The translations under genes and the position numbers were made by a program. A DNA stretch of 64,000 nucleotides from Korobacter sp963703075 (GTDB lineage Bacteria > Acidobacteriota > Terriglobia > Terriglobales > Acidobacteriaceae), in the NCBI GenBank assembly GCA_963703075.1, contig OY969786.1:1302001-1366000 (forward strand), written 5' to 3'. Shown piece after piece: positions 46,164 through 53,948 of this stretch. Under the pieces are notes generated by a model. It was not told where the DNA came from and did not search any database. It saw nothing but the letters and a program-made list of their open reading frames with translations. How positions within the stretch are numbered: position 1 is the stretch's first letter; each line of letters opens with the position of its first letter.

Positions 46164-46954
46164 AAACAAAGGCTGCGAAAAAGGTAAAAACGGCGGCGCC
46201 GAAGGCTCGGACGGGCGGCGCGGCGGACGGAGCCCTGTATCTCTATGGCATCTCGCCGTCGGCGGTTGCTGCCGTCGCGGTCCGCTCCGAGGCGGTCGAT
46301 GGGATCACGACTATCGAGAGATTTCGGGTCGAAGACTTCGATTGCTGGATCAGCCGCGTGGACCGCTCCGAATACGCCGATCATCTCGCTGAGAACATGG
46401 AAAACCTTGAGTGGCTTGCGACCATCGGAGTACGCCACCAACGCGCGGTGGCAGAACTGGCATCCAAAGTGGAGATCGTGCCGGCACGTTTCGGAACCGT
46501 TTTCCTGAGCGAGGAGTCGCTCATCGATCACTTGAAGCGCGGGAAGAAGGGCTTCCAGGCGATCTTCAGGAAGATCGCCGGGTCGGATGAGTGGGGTGTG
46601 AAAGTGTTTCGTGTATCGCAGCGTGCGCGTTCGACCATCGTAGAGGCAGCGAGCGGAACCGACTACCTCAAGCGAAAGGCGCAGACTGTGATGCCGAGAA
46701 GCAGGGAAGAAGATCCGGCACTGCAGGAGTTTGCCCGCGCGTTGAGCGATCTCAGCGTGCAGACGGCTCCCGGTGGAAAAGCCAGCAGCGGCCAGCCGAA
46801 CCTGGTCTGGCACAGTTCATTCCTGGTGCGGCGCAAAGAGCAGAAGAAATTCGATGCAGCGCTGCGAAAGTTTACCGCCCAGCTCTCGCAAGACTACCGG
46901 GTTGAGTATTCAGGGCCGTGGCCGCCGTATTCCTTCGTGGGGCAGAATGCCTGA
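46148..46954 (+). CDS. Gas vesicle protein GvpF/GvpL, copy 1
   Basis: The 268-residue product matches GvpL/F: ALYLYGISPS at the first ferredoxin-like fold, ASKVEIVPARFGTVF in the middle, and the signature YSGPWPPYSFV at the end. These cytoplasmic accessory proteins bind GvpA and help nucleate the vesicle. The first 24 residues (KTKAAKKVKTAAPKARTGG) are a Lys/Ala-rich tail not usual for the family. It overlaps the ATPase gene before and the GvpS/M-like gene after, so all three are coupled. Confidence 0.92.
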   Translation: MATQVKTKAAKKVKTAAPKARTGGAADGALYLYGISPSAVAAVAVRSEAVDGITTIERFRVEDFDCWISRVDRSEYADHLAENMENLEWLATIGVRHQRAVAELASKVEIVPARFGTVFLSEESLIDHLKRGKKGFQAIFRKIAGSDEWGVKVFRVSQRARSTIVEAASGTDYLKRKAQTVMPRSREEDPALQEFARALSDLSVQTAPGGKASSGQPNLVWHSSFLVRRKEQKKFDAALRKFTAQLSQDYRVEYSGPWPPYSFVGQNA

Positions 46955-47207
46955 GGGAAGCTCCGGAGTCACGATCCTGGGCGGCGAGAGCGGCGAAGAT
47001 ATCTCGCTTCTCGATATTCTTGACCATGTCCTGAATTCCGGTATGGTTATCCACGGAACGCTGGTCATCTCACTTGCAGGAGTCGATTTGATCTTTCTCG
47101 GAGTCAACGTCTTGCTGACCTCGATCGAGACAGCCCGTCAAGCATCAGAGCGACATCGTCCAGGACAGCGCCTGAAGTCGTCAGCGCGTCCGCGAGAGAG
47201 CCGGTAA
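46947..47207 (+). CDS. Minor gas vesicle shell-family protein (GvpS/GvpM type)
   Basis: From ATG 46947 the 86-residue product carries the GvpA fold: SLLDILDHVLNSGMVIHG, then TLVISLAGVDLIFLGVNVLL and TSIETA. AGVDLIFLGVNVLL resembles GvpS/GvpM rather than GvpA (VGIDLITVEARVVVAS) or GvpJ. The tail is Arg/Ser-rich. Such paralogs are minor shell or nucleation components. The start lies inside the last codons of the GvpF/L gene (8-base overlap), and longer in-frame starts lie wholly within that gene. Confidence 0.85.
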   Translation: MPEGSSGVTILGGESGEDISLLDILDHVLNSGMVIHGTLVISLAGVDLIFLGVNVLLTSIETARQASERHRPGQRLKSSARPRESR

Positions 47208-47211
47208 CCGC

Positions 47212-47868
47212 ATGCCTATCCTCTCCTATTGCGTTTCCCTGGCCCACCATTTCCTCGATGCGCCTCCGGTTGGCGTTGCGGGCGGCGACGTGTTCGAGGT
47301 GGAAGACCTTGGGTTGCGGGCGTGGTATTCCGAGGTTGACGAGCAAACCTTTTCCGGCGCCGATCATGTAACGAAAGCAGCCTTGGAGTTCCATCACTTC
47401 GTTTCCGCAGTTTTTCGCGAAGGCACGGTGCTACCGTTTCGCTTTCCTGCCATTCTGGATTCGGTGGAGGAATTGCGGACCCACCTTGAAGAAAAGGCCC
47501 CGTGGTACATCACCGCTTTGCGGCGCAGCGAAGGGCTGGCGCAGTTCGAAGCGCGCATACTCAATAAAACCAACCTCCCGCCCGAGGCGGATTCCGGGAC
47601 GAAATACCTGGAACAACGCAAGCAACTGCGGGAGCGCAACACGGAAGCTGTGACCTCGGTCTTACGCGGCCTGGACGATTATGTGCGCGAACATCATGTG
47701 AAGGAAACTCAGCAGGGGACGCGGGTCTATCTGTTGACGGAACGAGCCAGGACCCCGGCATTACGGGAAGCCGCAGGTGGCATCCACGTACCGGATGGTT
47801 TTGAGGTTCGTCTCACGGGGCCGTGGCCGCCAACCGAGTTTCTGCCCGCTTCCGAGGACAGCGAATGA
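47212..47868 (+). CDS. Gas vesicle protein GvpF/GvpL, copy 2
   Basis: The 218-residue product is a shorter GvpL/F protein. It has FREGTVLPFRFPAILDSVEEL in the first half and RLTGPWPPTEF near the C-terminus, the family signature. The helical middle contains KYLEQRKQLRERN. It has no basic N-terminal tail, unlike copies 1 and 3. It starts 4 bp after the GvpS/M-like gene and overlaps gvpK by ATGA. Confidence 0.9.
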   Translation: MPILSYCVSLAHHFLDAPPVGVAGGDVFEVEDLGLRAWYSEVDEQTFSGADHVTKAALEFHHFVSAVFREGTVLPFRFPAILDSVEELRTHLEEKAPWYITALRRSEGLAQFEARILNKTNLPPEADSGTKYLEQRKQLRERNTEAVTSVLRGLDDYVREHHVKETQQGTRVYLLTERARTPALREAAGGIHVPDGFEVRLTGPWPPTEFLPASEDSE

Positions 47869-48227
47869 CGGAAGAGCCTCTCCAAGTCTCGCCGGCGGAG
47901 ATCGCCGAGGCGGTTGCCGATCTCAAGCGCCAACTCAGTGCGATAGCGAACACTCCGACGGACCGAATCGATTGCAATCCGGAAAGCGTAGAGCAGGGGC
48001 TCGCCAAATTGGTGCTTGGGCTGGTTGAATTGATCCGGCGTCTACTGGAACGGCAGGCGATCCGCCGGATGGAGGGAGGAAGCCTGGACGATCAACAAGT
48101 CGAAAATATGGGCCTCGCCCTGATGAAGCTCGAGCAGAAGGTCCACGAGATCGCCGGCCACTTCAACCTCACTCCAAAAGACCTGAACCTGGATCTTGGT
48201 CCGTTAGGCAAGCTGCTGGATGACTAA
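47865..48227 (+). CDS. gvpK: Gas vesicle protein GvpK
   Basis: From ATG 47865 the 120-residue product contains DRIDCNPESVEQGLAKLVLG, LVELIRRLLERQAIRRMEGG and LMKLEQKVHEIAGHFNLTPKDLNLDLGPLG, all typical of GvpK. GvpK is an essential assembly factor in most gas vesicle sets. The ATGA overlap with the preceding GvpF/L stop shows co-translation. It is the last gene of the first tightly coupled run; a 316-bp gap with a promoter follows. Confidence 0.95.
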   Translation: MTEEPLQVSPAEIAEAVADLKRQLSAIANTPTDRIDCNPESVEQGLAKLVLGLVELIRRLLERQAIRRMEGGSLDDQQVENMGLALMKLEQKVHEIAGHFNLTPKDLNLDLGPLGKLLDD

Positions 48228-48409
48228 GTCTTCATCATTCCGAATTACCTTCGTAATGCAAACCAGCAGTTCAGGGAGGCATCCAAATTTTTTGACCTGC
48301 TTCCTCTATTTTGCGAGCCTCGTATGCATTGGCGCCAGACGCGAAAGCGCTTGGCCCATGACACGGTGAAATGCGCGAGAATACTGGATTCCGTTCATCT
48401 TCGTGTAGT

Positions 48410-48439
48410 TTGACAGTGGTGATTGGCGCGGTTTAGGAT
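48410..48439 (+). promoter_or_regulatory. Probable housekeeping-type promoter upstream of gvpJ-gvpA
   Basis: TTGACA (48410-48415) and TAGGAT (48434-48439) are separated by 18 bp, giving a transcription start near 48446. It lies in the only large gap (48228-48543) inside the stressosome/gas vesicle block and would drive gvpJ, gvpA and the genes after them. The rest of the gap shows no gene or strong terminator. Confidence 0.55.
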
Positions 48440-48543
48440 GCCCAGACGATTAACACTTCCAGTACGCGAGTTCTCGGCGCTCTGGAGGGCCCTGGTTCAG
48501 GGTGCAAGACCTGTACTCCGCTCGTGTCCTCGAAAACATACAC

Positions 48544-48873
48544 ATGGAACGTGTACCTACAGTCTCCGGCACTGCAAACCTGCTCGATATCCTGGATCGC
48601 ATCCTTGACAAGGGATTAGTGATCGCGGGTGACGTGCGAATTTCATTGGCGAATGTGGAATTGCTGACGATCCGCATCCGCCTACTGGTGTGTTCCGTGG
48701 ACAAGGCGGAACAGATCGGCTTGAACTGGTGGCGTCACGATCCGAATCTGACGATGCCGGAACGTTTTAGCGCGTCCACGCGCACGGTGTTGCCGGGCGC
48801 GGTACCTGGGGCAGTGAAGCGCGAAGTGCGCACTACGGTTCGCAAAACTGCGACCAAAGCACGCAAGAAGTAG
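48544..48873 (+). CDS. gvpJ: Gas vesicle protein GvpJ
   Basis: The 109-residue product has the GvpJ form of the shell fold: NLLDILDRILDKGLVIAGDV, then RISLANVELLTIRIRLLVCS and VDKAEQIGLNWW; the ANVELLTIxIRL and final WW are GvpJ marks. A Thr/Arg/Lys-rich tail of about 40 residues follows. ATG 48544 gives a family-like N-terminus but lacks a clear Shine-Dalgarno; GTG 48502, with GGAGGG 12 bases upstream, is an alternative adding 14 residues. It precedes gvpA by 27 bp. Confidence 0.9.
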   Translation: MERVPTVSGTANLLDILDRILDKGLVIAGDVRISLANVELLTIRIRLLVCSVDKAEQIGLNWWRHDPNLTMPERFSASTRTVLPGAVPGAVKREVRTTVRKTATKARKK

Positions 48874-48900
48874 GGAAAGATTTCTAGGAGGATCCTGGAA

Positions 48901-49193
48901 TGGCGGTTGAAAGAGTTTCGGGCGGATCGAGCTTAATTGACGTACTGGATCGCGTACTCGACAAGGGCATTGTCATCGATGCCTGGGTACGAATCTCCCT
49001 GGTTGGCATTGACCTGATCACCGTCGAGGCGCGCGTCGTGGTTGCTTCCATCGACACGTATCTCAAGTACGCCGACGCGGTCGGACTGACGGGCCTCGTT
49101 TCTCGTCCGCAATTGACGGAAGAGGCCGAAGAGCCAATCGTGGTGGAAACCCCCAGCCGTCGTACCGCTCGGCCAAGCCGGCGGCGGATTTAG
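48901..49193 (+). CDS. gvpA: Major gas vesicle structural protein GvpA
   Basis: The first 65 residues match canonical GvpA closely: SLIDVLDRVLDKGIVIDAWV, then RISLVGIDLITVEARVVVAS and IDTYLKYADAVGLT. GvpA forms the rib-like amphipathic wall of the vesicle. AGGAGG lies 7-8 bases before the ATG, the strongest ribosome binding site in the block. The protein has 97 residues, with a tail after the core that is first acidic (EEAEEPIVVE) and then Arg-rich (RRTARPSRRR), longer than the common 70-residue GvpA. Only one copy is present. Confidence 0.96.
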
Positions 49194-49216
49194 GTAGCGT
49201 CTAAGGGTCCGTGGGA

Positions 49217-51307
49217 ATGGCTTCACCACAGATGCGGATGCGTGCGGATTCGCGACCGGCAGAGCGCGAGAGGAAAGCAGGGCTTCGCCTGCTCGGCGCT
49301 GAGCGCTCCGAGGAGATTTTTCCGCTTCTGCTGGAAGAAATTATCGCCCTCGGTCATCGCTGCACATTCGTGGCGCGGGTGGATTTTGAAACCTCGGCCA
49401 TTACTCCGATTGCATCCCTGAACTGCAGCCGCGGCTATTTGCAGAAACAGCACACCACGCTCTTCGCGATGGAGAACCCAGTGGTCCGGGTTCTTCATTC
49501 TTTCAAGCCCGAAATTGTTTCAAAGTCGAAAGCGGGGAACGCGCTCTATGTCCACCCGTTGGTCTATCGCAACCGCATTCCCTGCTGGGAAGCGGAACGT
49601 TCCAATACCAACAGCTGCCTGGCCGTCGATAACTTTCACTGCAAGGCACGGCTGAATCTTCCGGACCAGGTTTGCACCACGTGCGACATGCGCGCATATG
49701 CGGCGGTAGCCTGCGTTGAGCTGAAGCCGTCGGTGAAGAGCGCCGAGATCGCGCAGCTTTCCGCACTTATCGAACTCGCGAACCGATACCTCTCGCGGAT
49801 CTTCAAGGTCGAGCACTACTACAACCGCATGACCGACATGGAGACCACGATCAACCAGATGCGTACCGTACTGGAAAGCATGGCGGATCCGGTCATCCTG
49901 ACCGACGCGCAGCACCGCGTGATCACCCAGAACAAGGCCGCGGAGAGATTCTTCAAATTGCCGGACGAGGTGAGCGAAGGCCGCGTCCGCGCGGTGGAAC
50001 TGAATAACCTGCTTTTTTCGGCGGCGCTTTCCTCCATGGCCGTCGCCGGGGTCGATTCTTCGCGCGACATGACGCTGGTGGACGCGATCGAGGGCGAGGA
50101 AGTGTTGTTCGAGGCCGTTTCCGCGCCGAGTTATGGCGCCGATGGCCGCCGCGCCGGAATGGTGACGGTGATGCGCGACGTCACGGAACTGCGGCGCGCC
50201 GATGACGAGTTGCGCCAGAACTACGAACTGTTGACCGCGGCGGAAGAAGTCGTGCGGCAGGACCGCGACCGCCTCAACCTGATCATCGAAAACGTCGGCG
50301 ATCCGATTGTTGTCTGCGACAAAGACGCCAAGATCGTACTGGTCGATCCGCTGGCCCAGGAGTTGTTCGGGGAAGAGCACAACGAGCGCCAGGCCGTGCA
50401 CATGCGCAACCAGGCGAAGCTTGATGCCTACATCGCCGCATTTACCTATTCGTTTTCCGATCGCGAAAGTGCGCCACTCCACCTTTTCAATCCGATCACC
50501 GAAGCGGAAGTGGAATACGATGCCCGCTCGGGCAAGATCTACGACGAGCGCGGCATGGTCGCCTACACGGTGACCGTGCTCCGAGACCTGAGCGCCGTTC
50601 GCAGGCTAGAGCAGCTCAAGATGGAGCGGCGCATGCTCGAGATGGAAAAGTTTGCGGTTGCCGGGCGCATGGCGGGCACTATCGCACACGAAGTCAATAA
50701 CCCGATGGAGGCCATCAAGAACTGCATCTTCCTGCTGCAGGATTCGATCCGCGAGGAAGCCCACCCCGTCTACCAGATCCTGAAGACCGAAACCGAGCGC
50801 GTAGCGAGAATCGTCCGGCAAATGCTCGGGCTGTACCGCAATACGGAGCAGGTCGGTAACGTGGATGTGAACGGGGTCGTCGAGGATACGATGATGCTGT
50901 TCGCACGCCAACTGGACCGCTCCGGAGTGCGCGTAGAGAGGGAACTCGGCGAGCTTCCGCCGGTCGTAGGGTCAGCCGACCAGATCCGGCAAGTGCTTTC
51001 GAACCTGGTGGTGAATGCCAAAGACAGCATGGCGCAGGGCGGCAAGCTGCGGATCCGTACAAGAGTCGGAAGAAAAGGGATGCGCGACGTGATCGCGATC
51101 ACGATTGGCGATACCGGATGCGGGATACCGCCCGGCATGGTAACCACCATGTTTGAGCCGTTCGTTACGACGAAGGGCGAACGGGGCACGGGACTGGGAC
51201 TTTGGATCGTGAAGGGAATTATCGAAAACCACGGCGGTAAGTTGAAGGTGCGCAGCAAGGTGGATCACGGAACGGTATTCCGCATGGAATTACCGCTTGT
51301 GCAGTAG
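49217..51307 (+). CDS. Cysteine-rich sensor histidine kinase embedded among gas vesicle genes
   Basis: Starting at ATG 49217 (AAGGG 9 bases before; GTG 49211 also possible) the 696-residue product has an N-terminal GAF-like domain with eight Cys at 49, 70, 123, 134, 142, 153, 156 and 166, two in VCTTCDMR. Two PAS domains follow (about 215-325 and 350-460), then HisKA with His491 in TIAHEVNNPMEA and HATPase (NLVVNAKDSM, DTGCGIPPG, GTGLGLWIVKG). It has no membrane segment. The Cys cluster could hold a metal or Fe-S centre and sense oxygen or redox; this is inference. It is followed by its probable receiver. Confidence 0.9.
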   Translation: MASPQMRMRADSRPAERERKAGLRLLGAERSEEIFPLLLEEIIALGHRCTFVARVDFETSAITPIASLNCSRGYLQKQHTTLFAMENPVVRVLHSFKPEIVSKSKAGNALYVHPLVYRNRIPCWEAERSNTNSCLAVDNFHCKARLNLPDQVCTTCDMRAYAAVACVELKPSVKSAEIAQLSALIELANRYLSRIFKVEHYYNRMTDMETTINQMRTVLESMADPVILTDAQHRVITQNKAAERFFKLPDEVSEGRVRAVELNNLLFSAALSSMAVAGVDSSRDMTLVDAIEGEEVLFEAVSAPSYGADGRRAGMVTVMRDVTELRRADDELRQNYELLTAAEEVVRQDRDRLNLIIENVGDPIVVCDKDAKIVLVDPLAQELFGEEHNERQAVHMRNQAKLDAYIAAFTYSFSDRESAPLHLFNPITEAEVEYDARSGKIYDERGMVAYTVTVLRDLSAVRRLEQLKMERRMLEMEKFAVAGRMAGTIAHEVNNPMEAIKNCIFLLQDSIREEAHPVYQILKTETERVARIVRQMLGLYRNTEQVGNVDVNGVVEDTMMLFARQLDRSGVRVERELGELPPVVGSADQIRQVLSNLVVNAKDSMAQGGKLRIRTRVGRKGMRDVIAITIGDTGCGIPPGMVTTMFEPFVTTKGERGTGLGLWIVKGIIENHGGKLKVRSKVDHGTVFRMELPLVQ

Positions 51308-51325
51308 GAGCTAAGAGAGGCCAAC

Positions 51326-51727
51326 GTGAGCGCGAGCAAGCCGCACATCCTGGTAGTTGACGACGAGCCAAATGTTCTCGTCACGTACCGGCTGATTTTG
51401 CAACAACAGGGATACACCGTCAGCGCTGCGGTCTCTTCGGATGAGGCGCGCACCTGCCTGAACAGCGGCGGAGTCGATTTGTTACTGTGCGACCTTTCGC
51501 TCGAGAAGCAGCAGAGCGGCTTCGACGTGATTCAGTTCGGACGAAGTCTCGATCCGGGGTTGCAGGCGGTGCTTCTAACCGGGTACGCCAGTGTCGAGGC
51601 CAACGAACGGGCGGAGCAGGAAAATATTCCGGTGCTGTTCAAGCCGATCGATATTCAGCAACTGTTACAAGTGATTGCCGAGTTGCTAAGGAAAAACGAT
51701 GAGTCCAGAAAAGCGCACGGCCAGTAA
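51326..51727 (+). CDS. Single-domain response regulator in the gas vesicle locus
   Basis: The 133-residue product is a receiver with VVDDE, the phospho-acceptor Asp56 in LLLCDLSLE, Thr85 in LLTGYAS and Lys106 in VLFKPID, so all key residues are present. It starts at GTG 51326 with GAGAGG upstream. It lies 18 bp after the kinase gene and overlaps the next gvp gene by 29 bases, so it is made together with both. It has no output domain. Confidence 0.9.
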   Translation: MSASKPHILVVDDEPNVLVTYRLILQQQGYTVSAAVSSDEARTCLNSGGVDLLLCDLSLEKQQSGFDVIQFGRSLDPGLQAVLLTGYASVEANERAEQENIPVLFKPIDIQQLLQVIAELLRKNDESRKAHGQ

Positions 51728-52634
51728 GCAGAAGACCGCGGCAAAAGATAAATCGAAAGGTCCGGTCAAAACAGCTCGCGCTGAAGAGATCGTACCCGTA
51801 TCGGTGCAAGGCAGCCGCCCACCATCGTTGTCGATCACCATCCCTCAAGGCATCCCGGCGGCCGATTCGAAGCAGGAGGGCCGTTACGTTTACGGCATCA
51901 TCCAGGCGAAGGACCAGTTGCTGTTCGGCAAGATGGGCATCGGCGGCACGGGGGAGCAGGTCTACACGGTCGCGCACGGCGACATCTCGGCGGTGGTCAG
52001 CAAGACGCCGGTTTTCATTTTCGACCCGACGCGCGAAAACGCTCTCGCCCACGAACATGTGATCGAAACGGTGATGAAGCAGTACACCATCATCCCAATG
52101 AGTTTCGGCACGGTTTTCCGCACCGACGACGACATCCGCGAGGTGCTGCGCTCGATTTATCCCTCGCTCAAAGACGTGCTCAAGCAAATGGAGGGCAAAG
52201 TCGAGTTTGGTCTCAAGGTGATGTGGGAGCGCGATCACATTATCGACGAGCTCAAGAAGGAACACGAAGAGATCCACCGGTTCCACCACGAAATCACGCG
52301 CAAGCATCTGCAATCGACGTATCTTGCCCGCATGCAGCTGGGCCGCATGATCGAAAAAGCGTTGCAGGAGCAGTCCACCGAGTACGTGCGCGAGGTGTAT
52401 GAAGACCTGCGCGGGGTATGCGTGGCTTCGCGCGACAATAAACCGATCGGCGACAAGATGATCATGAACGCGGCCTTCCTGATCCAACGCGAACGCGAGG
52501 CCGAGTTCGACGCCGCCGTGAATCGCATCGCAAAAAAATTCGGCGACCGGCTGAATTTCAAGTACACGGGGCCTTGGCCGCCGTATAACTTTGTGAACAT
52601 CCGGCTCAAACTCGAACGCGGGACGGCGGGGTAA
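51699..52634 (+). CDS. Gas vesicle protein GvpF/GvpL, copy 3
   Basis: The 311-residue product is the longest of the three GvpF/L proteins. A Lys/Ala-rich N-terminal tail of about 60 residues precedes the core GRYVYGIIQAKD, YTIIPMSFGTVFR, VEFGLKVMWERD and the signature KYTGPWPPYNFVNIRL. A long helical segment around residues 180-230 suits the usual GvpL/F coiled region. It starts inside the receiver gene and is followed 3 bp later by gvpG, the usual partner order. Confidence 0.93.
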   Translation: MSPEKRTASKQKTAAKDKSKGPVKTARAEEIVPVSVQGSRPPSLSITIPQGIPAADSKQEGRYVYGIIQAKDQLLFGKMGIGGTGEQVYTVAHGDISAVVSKTPVFIFDPTRENALAHEHVIETVMKQYTIIPMSFGTVFRTDDDIREVLRSIYPSLKDVLKQMEGKVEFGLKVMWERDHIIDELKKEHEEIHRFHHEITRKHLQSTYLARMQLGRMIEKALQEQSTEYVREVYEDLRGVCVASRDNKPIGDKMIMNAAFLIQREREAEFDAAVNRIAKKFGDRLNFKYTGPWPPYNFVNIRLKLERGTAG

Positions 52635-52637
52635 GTC

Positions 52638-52979
52638 ATGCTGCTGATCGACGATCTTCTTTTCGCACCTCTGGCGGGCTTCAAGTTCGTCATGCGGACG
52701 CTCATCAAGACGGCGGAAGAAGAATGGACCAACGATGCGCCGATCAAGGAGGAGCTGCTGCACCTGCAGATCCGCCTGGAGAACGGCGAGATTACCGAGG
52801 ACGAATACGTCGAAATCGAGCGCGACATCCTGGCGCGGCTGCGCGAGATCCAGCGGCACAAGATGGAGCTCGCCGGCGTGGATCCCGATTCGTTGACGGA
52901 CGAGTCGCGGGTTTTCGGGCAGGGAAACATGCCGACGCTGGAGATCAGCGCACCGACGGATTTCGTGGATCACGAGTAA
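52638..52979 (+). CDS. gvpG: Gas vesicle protein GvpG
   Basis: The 113-residue product starts MLLIDDLLFAPLAGFKFVMR and continues with the helical LLHLQIRLENGEITEDEYVEIERDILARLREI, the pattern of GvpG. GvpG is a small assembly factor that works with GvpF/L. It is the last gene of the block, and a hairpin with a T-rich tail follows about 110 bp downstream. Confidence 0.95.
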   Translation: MLLIDDLLFAPLAGFKFVMRTLIKTAEEEWTNDAPIKEELLHLQIRLENGEITEDEYVEIERDILARLREIQRHKMELAGVDPDSLTDESRVFGQGNMPTLEISAPTDFVDHE

Positions 52980-53091
52980 GCAGGGGTAACTCTATTTGCA
53001 AGGGGTACCCCCTCCCCCTCCCCTCTTGCCGTTTCAGCAGCTTAGGCTGTGGAAAACCCGCAAAATCTTCAATCTACAGGATTTAGAGGCA

Positions 53092-53132
53092 AAAACTTCC
53101 CAACAAAGGAGTTAGCGGGAAGTTTTCTCGTT
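53092..53132 (+). terminator. Probable terminator of the gas vesicle operon
   Basis: AAAACTTCCC (53092-53101) pairs with GGGAAGTTTT (53117-53126) across a 15-nt loop, followed by CTCGTTTTT. A second small hairpin (CTCGTTTTTCGAG) overlaps the tail. It lies 113 bp after the gvpG stop. Confidence 0.65.
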
Positions 53133-53332
53133 TTTCGAGAGAGGCGCCCGAATGCCCTGGTTTATCAATTTGCAAAGAGCGAAAGATGCAAGTGGGAATG
53201 CCCCACGTGAGCAGAGTACGGGAAGGTTTTCGAGTTGTCGGTGACGGGTGCACGCCGGGGATGTGCGAGCGGTCACGGGAGGTTGTGAGGGGCAGTTTCT
53301 TCGCCAGCAATATCGCGGGAACGCCGCGAGGT

Positions 53333-53928
53333 GGATTCGGCATCTTCGGGTGCCGTCCCCTGAACGGGACTCGGTTTCGGGCCGCTCTCTTCCCAGCGCT
53401 TACGCGCTGGGCTATTGACTGGTGTGCCTACGGCACTCGCGAGAACGGCGCAAAAGCGCTCGACCCGGCGCTGATCGCGTCGGGCTTTAACGGCGAAACG
53501 GCCTTCGGCCTGGTTCGTGGGCTGGGTCGGATCGATTTGCGGGCGATCTCTCGGGAACGCCGTGGATTCGGCATCTTCGGGTGCCGTCCCCTGAAGGGGA
53601 CTCGGTTTCGTGCCGCTCTCTTCCCAGCGCTTACGCGCTGGGCTATTGACTGGCGTGCCTACGGCACTCGCGAGAACGGCGCAAAAGCGCTCGACCCGAC
53701 GCTGATCGCGTCGGGCTTCAACGGTGAAACGGCCTTCGGCCTTGTTCGTGGGCTGGGTCAGATTAATTCGCTGGCGATCTCCCGGGAAGACCGCGAGAGA
53801 TGGTGGATTCGGCATCCCGGGTACCGTCCCCTGAAGGGGACTCTGTATCGTGCCGCCCGATCCCCAGCGCTTACGCGCTGGGCTATTGACTGGCGTGCCT
53901 ACGGCACTCGCGGCGACGGGGCTTCGCT
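53333..53928. repeat. Three tandem copies of the composite palindromic repeat (231-241 bp units)
   Basis: Units begin with GGATTCGGCATC at 53333, 53564 and 53805; the last is cut short. Each holds GTCCCC-TGAA-GGGGAC (one mismatch in copy 1), CCCAGCGC-TTAC-GCGCTGGG and GTGCC-TAC-GGCAC hairpins. Open frames run through on both strands (53186-54085 plus, 53273-53815 minus), but their predicted proteins simply repeat the palindromes, so I do not call a gene. The gap 52980-53948 holds this block and the operon terminator only. Confidence 0.88.
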
Positions 53929-53948
53929 TAGGACTACAGCGCCTCGCA

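Noticed and set aside
44687..46813. 708-codon minus-strand open frame opposite the ATPase and gvpF/L genes
   Set aside because: It is antisense to clearly conserved genes and its composition (Arg/Ser-rich, no domain) is that of a GC-rich shadow.
48424..48442. Sigma-54 promoter (TTGGCGCGGTTTAGGATGC)
   Set aside because: The GG and GC elements are not at the required 12-bp step; the overlapping TTGACA/TAGGAT pair fits better.
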